10,178 nt of DNA from Synergistales bacterium (GTDB lineage: Bacteria; Synergistota; Synergistia; Synergistales; Thermovirgaceae): the NCBI GenBank assembly GCA_018434645.1, contig JAHDOX010000054.1, positions 1-10,178 of the forward strand, read 5' to 3'. The notes beneath the pieces are model-generated. The model was given only the letters and a program-made list of their open reading frames with translations, ran no database searches and had not been told where the DNA came from. Both the position numbers and the translations under genes were made by a program. This document shows, piece after piece, positions 6,294-10,178 of the stretch (the stretch's first letter is position 1; every line of letters starts with the position of its first letter).

Positions 6294-7088
6294 CTAACGT
6301 GTTCTTGCGTCTACGAAAAGGGCTTCTATACGCTCGAGCGTCGGCAGGATATCAGGTTCAAGTGGTACCGGACAGCCAAACAGATTAGCCTCGGCGATGC
6401 CGGGAAGATTGGGGAAGACCACAAAGTCCCCTATCCTGCCCGCGCTGAAGGGTTCTCCTATCTTTCCAAGATCTTCGCGGGCTGTTTTATTCAAAATCGA
6501 AAAGCAAGGCTTACCCTGTTCTTCGGCAATTTTATCGATGAAGCGGGAAAAAAGCACAGATTCAAACGAAAGATCCAGTACGGCGAAAAACACGTCACAA
6601 CACTCGTGAAGGCCTCGCCCGATGTGTTCCGTTCCCGCGTCTGTGTCTATTATGTATACCCAGCCGCCCTCGTGCAGGCTCTCAATAAGGTGTTGTCCCA
6701 AAACACCAAAGGGACAGGCGCATCCTTCCTTTGGTTTCCTGATCTTGCCCAGACTTATCAGGCACAAATTATCCCTTCCTCCTACGCATGAACCGGGAAG
6801 GTCGCGTACGTGCAATTCTCCCTTTCCTCCGAAAAGTTCGCAGAAAGTCTTGTTTCCATCACGGTTTTTACATTCGATCCACTTCGAAATCACTTCCCTG
6901 CCTCCGAACTCATCCGCCAGGGTCATTGCTGGAGCAGGTACGCCAAGCATGCGAGGCAGGCTTTCATTACTTTCGTCGGCATCGATCACGCAAACGGGTC
7001 TGCCATTAACGGCAAGATAACGCGCCAGAAGAGCGGCAAGGGTGCTTTTGCCACTGCCACCCCTGCCACAAAGGAGAACCCTGCACAT
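6294..7088 (-). CDS. CooC-like MinD/ParA-family ATPase (possible nickel-insertion or metallocluster maturation factor)
   Basis: A 264-residue SIMIBI-class P-loop ATPase. The N-terminal loop is GRGGSGKST (8-16); the deviant Walker A normally has lysine at position 9 (GKGG), and here it is arginine. D36-D38 follow in VIDADES. EGCACPFG (121-128) gives a CxC pair, C123 and C125, as in CooC, where such a pair binds nickel or zinc at the dimer interface. DTDAGTEHIGRG (148-159) matches the CooC switch region. CooC proteins load nickel into carbon monoxide dehydrogenase, but no CODH, hydrogenase or other target lies in this window, so the client is unknown. It has additional cysteines (C7, C33, C73, C83, C101, C109). 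The start ATG has GAGAGGTGAT upstream. It is probably monocistronic. Fold assignment is confident; CooC-like role moderately so. Confidence 0.85.
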   Translation of the reverse strand: MCRVLLCGRGGSGKSTLAALLARYLAVNGRPVCVIDADESNESLPRMLGVPAPAMTLADEFGGREVISKWIECKNRDGNKTFCELFGGKGELHVRDLPGSCVGGRDNLCLISLGKIRKPKEGCACPFGVLGQHLIESLHEGGWVYIIDTDAGTEHIGRGLHECCDVFFAVLDLSFESVLFSRFIDKIAEEQGKPCFSILNKTAREDLGKIGEPFSAGRIGDFVVFPNLPGIAEANLFGCPVPLEPDILPTLERIEALFVDARTR

Positions 7089-7156
7089 AACGATGTATCA
7101 CCTCTCAAAATTAAATACCGCTGGGGGAAATCCTTTGACCTATGAAATTTTACCAT

Positions 7157-7264
7157 GTCTCGGGGAGCCAGGGGTAAAAAGGTGTACTGTCAAAATCGGT
7201 ACCATCCGTAGTTGCAACACTACTGACAGAAGGACAGTGGTCTTCTGTGCCGTACACACGAGAC
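7157..7264 (+). ncRNA. Candidate structured RNA, unrecognised class
   Basis: Inside a 435-base gap without a complete gene (7089-7523), several complementary segments nest: GTCTCG 7157-7162 with CGAGAC 7259-7264; GTGTAC 7182-7187 with GTACAC 7252-7257; GTAGT 7208-7212 with ACTAC 7219-7223; ACAGAAG 7226-7232 with CTTCTGT 7242-7248. CTGTCA 7187-7192 can instead pair with TGACAG 7224-7229. A strong + strand terminator follows at 7351-7390. I could not match it to a known riboswitch or 6S, SRP or tmRNA. No convincing promoter precedes it, and the strand is inferred only from the terminator; the same pairings exist on the - strand as part of the CooC-like gene's possible leader. By eye, chance pairing cannot be excluded. 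Confidence 0.3.
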
Positions 7265-7350
7265 CTTCAGGGCACTGATTGCGCATATGCGAAAAAAGGC
7301 GGAATCCTTAACTATGCCGATTCAAGCATGAATAATAAACCGGTAAGGTC

Positions 7351-7390
7351 AACCAAAAGGGCCGCGCCTGAGGCGGCCCTTTTGGTTTTT
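7351..7390 (+). terminator. Strong intrinsic terminator, + strand orientation
   Basis: A perfect 15-bp stem pairs 7351-7365 with 7373-7387 around a 7-base loop and ends in a T run (7386-7390). Read on the - strand it lacks a T run beyond the stem, so it fits + strand transcription best, though it may also slow - strand transcripts from the regulator gene. The nearest + strand gene upstream ends at 6259. Confidence 0.85.
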
Positions 7391-7476
7391 AGTTCAGAAA
7401 GGTTCAAATGCCGGACAACCCTTTTGCCGAGGTGGTACAAATCAAAAATCGCCATACCGACTCCGTCAATCACCGG
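7390..7476 (-). pseudogene. Possible C-terminal remnant of an ornithine-cyclodeaminase/mu-crystallin-like gene
   Basis: Read on the - strand, this stretch gives PVIDGVGMAIFDL followed by YHLGKRVVRHLNLSEL, which recalls the C-terminal 'VFDxxGxAIxDL' segment of the ornithine cyclodeaminase family. The frame continues upstream through a TGA (7477-7479) to an ATG at 7527 that overlaps the regulator stop as ATGA; the 16 residues before the TGA are not recognisable. Downstream the frame runs into the terminator and stops at 7312-7314. If real, it is a badly decayed gene. The match rests on about a dozen residues from memory, so the call is weak. An alternative is a small gene of 47 residues starting ATG at 7455, with GGAG five bases upstream. 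Confidence 0.25.
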
Positions 7477-7523
7477 TCACTTCTCGCGGAAACCTTTCGT
7501 TAAAGGCTTTAACTCAGTATTTT

Positions 7524-8225
7524 TCATATGTTTTCTTTTTCCAATGCTTCCTGTCCCTGGGACAGCGTGAATATATGGCGAAGAAGAACCTTCTTTGCAC
7601 CTTCAACGTCACCCGACTCGAGGCAGTCAACAATACCGTAATGCATGACGGCTGAACGTTCAAGGTCCTGCATCATACCCTGCTCTTTTATCCAGTCCTC
7701 CATCGAGGCCAGGCGCAGCTGGTAGTACAGGTTGGACAAGATCTTGTAACTCCACTTGCGTCCCGACTTCTGCCATATGTAACGGTGAAACTTGATGTCC
7801 TGCTCCGCGATTGCCGCCGTTTTTTCCATCCCGTCAGTGTCTTCGCCCGCGATGGTTACCATGACGTCGATCATGGACCTGAGATTTTTGAAATCCCCCG
7901 GAGTCAGTCGATTGTTTTTCACTATGGCTTCGTAGACCCGCGATTCCAGGGCGTACCTGATGTCGACGATCTCCAGGAAATCATCCTTGTCGAAGTTCGC
8001 CACGTATACCCCTCTGCGTGGGATGTATTCCACCAGGCCCTCGTGCTCCAACTCCCTCAGGGCCTCCCTGACGGGAGCCCTGCTGATGTTAAGCTCTTCG
8101 GCTATTTCCACTTCCTGGATATGCTGGCCATGCTTCAACCGTCCCGACCAGAGTATCTCGTCTCTCAAAAACTCAACAACGCGCCTATTGAGATTTTCGT
8201 AAACAAAATTTTTTCCCCGCACCAT
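7524..8225 (-). CDS. GntR-family transcriptional regulator, FadR/FCD subfamily
   Basis: A DNA-binding regulator of 233 residues. The N-terminal winged helix-turn-helix covers about residues 8-76: IQEVEIAEELNISRAPVREALRELEHEGLVEYIPRRGVYV includes the GntR hallmark SRAPVREAL and the wing. The C-terminal all-helical FCD domain (about 83-220) has D143, H147, H195 and H217 in the arrangement that binds a metal ion and usually a carboxylate-containing effector. The ATG at 8225 has GGGAG six bases upstream. It is the last gene after M24 and M20 on the same strand, 23 bases from M20, so it probably controls that cluster in response to a substrate or product; the ligand is unknown. A weak hairpin at 7491-7510 follows the stop. 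The stop overlaps a downstream ATG (ATGA). Confidence 0.93.
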   Translation of the reverse strand: MVRGKNFVYENLNRRVVEFLRDEILWSGRLKHGQHIQEVEIAEELNISRAPVREALRELEHEGLVEYIPRRGVYVANFDKDDFLEIVDIRYALESRVYEAIVKNNRLTPGDFKNLRSMIDVMVTIAGEDTDGMEKTAAIAEQDIKFHRYIWQKSGRKWSYKILSNLYYQLRLASMEDWIKEQGMMQDLERSAVMHYGIVDCLESGDVEGAKKVLLRHIFTLSQGQEALEKENI

Positions 8226-8248
8226 TTACCACTCCCACTTGCTACAGG

Positions 8249-9451
8249 TTATTTCCCCTTTCCGCCTACGAGAAAAGACATTGCCGTCCTTACGTGCATT
8301 TCTACACCCTGGGGCAATACTGCCTCGTCTATGTCGAAAAGTGGATGATGCTGCGGGTAGTTTGTCCCTTTTTGTGCGTTCCCGGCGCCAAGAAAATAGA
8401 AACAGGAGGGTATTCTCTTTGCAAATTCCGCAAAATCCTCTCCGGCGGTCCCGATATAGTCTACCAGATTTTCAGGTCCCACTACATCGGTTGCCGTCTT
8501 TCGCACCAGCTCCGTCATGGCGGCGTCGTTTATAAGCGTAAAATTCTCGGAATTGAATTTAACCTCGCATTCGCAGCGGTGCTTGCGGCAGACGTCCTCT
8601 ACGACGCGCCTGAACCGTTCCACGGGTTTTTCGGGGCTATCTGGACCACCTTCGTAAAGATACCGTATCGTACCGCCCAATTCGGCTTCGGCTGGAATTA
8701 TGTTTTTAGCGGTGCCCGCTTTAAGCTGGCCGAACATGATAAGCGTGGGCTTTAGCACGTCAATCTCACGGGTCTGTATCATCTGTACCGAGGTAACTAC
8801 ATCGGCCGCAGCCAGAATCGGGTCGATAGCCATGTGAGGGGCTCCGGTATGCCCTCCCCTTCCCTTTATCTTTACATCGAAAACGTCCAACGCCGCCATG
8901 ACGGCGCCCGGGCTCGCACCAATCCTGCCGCTTTCTATGGGGGCCCACACATGTATTGCGAAGGCGGCGTCGGGCTTTGGATCGTCCAATGCTCCTTCTT
9001 CTATCATCTTCAAGGCACCCGCTATCTCCTCGTTGGGCTGAAACACGAACAGTATCTCGCCTGGTATCTCTTCCTTGTGGCGGGCAAGGACCTTGGCTGC
9101 CACAAGCAGCATGGCCATGTGGGCATCGTGGCCGCAGGCATGCATTACTCCGTCGTTTCGGGAACGGTAGGGCGCGTCGTTTTGTTCCTGCAGGGGCAAA
9201 GCATCCATGTCGGCACGGAGCATGACGCATTTGCCGGGCCCACCTCCGCCTTTAAGGACCGCAGTCACTCCCGTTTGGGCTATCTTCTCCCTGACGTCAA
9301 GCCCCAATTCCCTGAGATAGGACGCGACTTTGGCCGAAGTTCTCTCTTCCTTGAAACCCAGTTCCGGATACATGTGAAAATCCCGCCTCAACTCGACCAG
9401 TTCGTCCTCCAGGGACAGGATTTCTTCCCGTATGTTTTCCAGAAAACTCAT
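8249..9451 (-). CDS. M20 family (M20D) amidohydrolase / N-acyl-amino-acid deacylase
   Basis: A complete 400-residue metal-dependent amidohydrolase of the group that includes IAA-amino-acid hydrolases, hippuricase and N-acyl-amino-acid deacylases; likely cytoplasmic, cutting an amide to free an amino acid. Metal and catalytic residues: C106 and H108 in HACGHDAH, E141-E142 in FQPNEE (proline-alanine-EE in many relatives), H167 in HVWA, GRGGHTGAPH (197-206) starting the dimerization lid, AGEDF (336-340), and H369 in HHPLFDIDE. The ATG at 9451 was chosen because GAGGGG lies just upstream, the length fits the family, and RRDFHMYPELGF (22-33) sits at the normal distance from the N-terminus. The frame is open upstream only because of a frameshift in the preceding gene. 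The two genes are separated by 23 bases. Exact substrate unknown. Confidence 0.93.
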   Translation of the reverse strand: MSFLENIREEILSLEDELVELRRDFHMYPELGFKEERTSAKVASYLRELGLDVREKIAQTGVTAVLKGGGGPGKCVMLRADMDALPLQEQNDAPYRSRNDGVMHACGHDAHMAMLLVAAKVLARHKEEIPGEILFVFQPNEEIAGALKMIEEGALDDPKPDAAFAIHVWAPIESGRIGASPGAVMAALDVFDVKIKGRGGHTGAPHMAIDPILAAADVVTSVQMIQTREIDVLKPTLIMFGQLKAGTAKNIIPAEAELGGTIRYLYEGGPDSPEKPVERFRRVVEDVCRKHRCECEVKFNSENFTLINDAAMTELVRKTATDVVGPENLVDYIGTAGEDFAEFAKRIPSCFYFLGAGNAQKGTNYPQHHPLFDIDEAVLPQGVEMHVRTAMSFLVGGKGK

Positions 9452-9474
9452 CTTGCACCCCTCTTTACCCGAGT

Positions 9475-10178
9475 CTAACCCTGCCTGGTGAAAATCTTGC
9501 GCGGGTATTTCAAAAAGGTCTCGCAGCCTTTTTCGGTTACCAGGAAGGGCTCGCTGCATTCGAAACCGAACTCGTCGAGCCATATGCCGGGCATGAGTCA
9601 TACCGGGTTTCACAAAGTCAAGCGTCTTGGCTATGCCGTCGATGACGACGTCGGCGATTTCCTGAAGCTCCTTCGGGGGGTCGCCGATGTAGACCGTCCT
9701 GGAAAGCGGGCAGTGGTATCTGTACCGGACACCGCACAATTCGAGCAGGATGATATCGCCCGGCGCGTATTCCCTGTCGGCGTTCCAGCCAAGGTGCGCC
9801 GCCGATGTCCTCTCGTTGGACGGCATGATGGGAAAGATCGCGGGATGGTCCCCCGTCACCTTCTCGGTACCCTTGACCACCGCGTGGTAAACGTTCGCCG
9901 CTGCTTCACTTTCCTTGACTCCCACTTTTATGGATTCGATGGCTGTATTCATGACGTGCTCGCAGACTTCCGCCGCCTGTCTCATATAGGCTATTTCCGC
10001 AGGCGACTTTATGGTCCTTATCCAGTTTACGAGGCTCGTGGCATCGCGAATGTCCGCGCAGGGCAGTTCCTCCCGCAAAGTGTCCAGGCAGGCTCCCGTA
10101 AACCAATAGTTGTCCTTCTCCACACCGATGTTTTGCGTCTCCCAGCCTTTTTCACGGATAATGTCAGCGACAAAGCTC
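9475..10178 (-). pseudogene. M24 peptidase-like gene (ectoine-hydrolase/creatinase type), broken by deletion and frameshift, 5' end outside the window
   Basis: From the right edge the frame gives the end of a creatinase-type N-domain and the start of the M24 catalytic domain: IGVEKDNYWFTG, LVNWIRTIKSPAEIAYMRQA, HPAIFPIMPS and LELCGVRYRYHCPLSRTVYIG, then a helix ending FVKPGMT (codon for T at 9596-9598). After one extra base the true C-terminus continues in another frame from ATG 9592-9594: MPGIWLDEFGFECSEPFLVTEKGCE and on to RKIFTRQG, stop 9475-9477. In intact relatives roughly 60 residues lie between these parts (estimate from memory), including the later active-site region. So the gene seems to have lost an internal segment and the frame. 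The GTG at 10123 is not its start, as the frame stays open to the window edge. Family members of this type already lack the standard first two aspartate ligands (here LELCG and CPLSRT). A sequencing or assembly error could explain the frame change but hardly the missing segment. Confidence 0.75.

Noticed and set aside
7141..7300. A cobalamin riboswitch, suggested by GGCACTG near 7271-7277 and the metal-related neighbour
   Set aside because: The B12 box and the other conserved cobalamin aptamer segments are not present in order on either strand.
7312..7455. A 47-residue small gene on the - strand with a GGAG upstream of its ATG
   Set aside because: Its second half is the 15-bp terminator stem read as codons, and the first part is better explained, weakly, as a gene remnant. 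Kept only as an alternative.
7465..7479. The TGA at 7477-7479 as a selenocysteine codon
   Set aside because: No convincing hairpin of the bacterial SECIS type directly follows, and the flanking peptide matches no selenoprotein I know.
8249..10123. A single 624-residue M24-M20 fusion protein
   Set aside because: The real M24 C-terminus is present in another frame with its own stop at 9475-9477, followed by a ribosome site and the M20 ATG at 9451. The joined frame exists only through the frameshift.

Overview
The window is about 10 kb of bacterial chromosome with moderately high GC, dense genes and short gaps. The gene content suggests an anaerobic amino-acid- or peptide-using bacterium: a CooC-like ATPase, a small nitroreductase, and an M24/M20 peptidase cluster with a GntR/FCD regulator. 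My best guess is a member of the Synergistota, with a Clostridia-like Firmicute as the alternative. This rests on gene content and protein 'look', not on any search.

Layout. (1) Bases 1-289 hold a 138-bp tandem repeat whose unit carries 12-bp inverted ends and a GNRA-capped hairpin. (2) Bases 297-1026 are a complete TPP-controlled unit on the + strand: a consensus promoter, a TPP riboswitch, an intrinsic terminator and thiT (thiamine S-component of an ECF transporter). A strong hairpin at 1025-1068 separates it from the convergent genes. (3) Bases 1114-4923, on the - strand, are a tight gyrA-psd-pssA unit: DNA gyrase A, then the two enzymes that make phosphatidylethanolamine from CDP-diacylglycerol. 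(4) Bases 5085-6259 hold a nitroreductase (-) and a DJ-1/PfpI protein (+), divergent around a near-consensus promoter that carries an inverted repeat. (5) Bases 6294-7088 (-) encode a CooC/MinD-type ATPase with a CxC motif. (6) Bases 7089-7523 are a long gap with potential RNA structure, a strong + strand terminator with no + strand gene nearby, and a possible remnant of an ornithine-cyclodeaminase-like gene. (7) Bases 7524-10178 (-) are a catabolic cluster read in the order M24 peptidase, M20 amidohydrolase, GntR/FCD regulator. The M24 gene runs off the right edge and appears broken by an internal deletion plus frameshift, so the long open frame that joins it to M20 is an artefact and not a real fusion.

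Working together: psd uses the phosphatidylserine that pssA makes, and both appear to be co-transcribed with gyrA. ThiT expression should fall when TPP is plentiful. The M24/M20/GntR cluster resembles loci for breaking down N-acylated or peptide-like amino-acid derivatives (M24 of the ectoine-hydrolase type, GntR as local regulator), but it shows signs of decay at one and perhaps two genes. No tRNA, rRNA, CRISPR array or insertion sequence with a transposase was seen.
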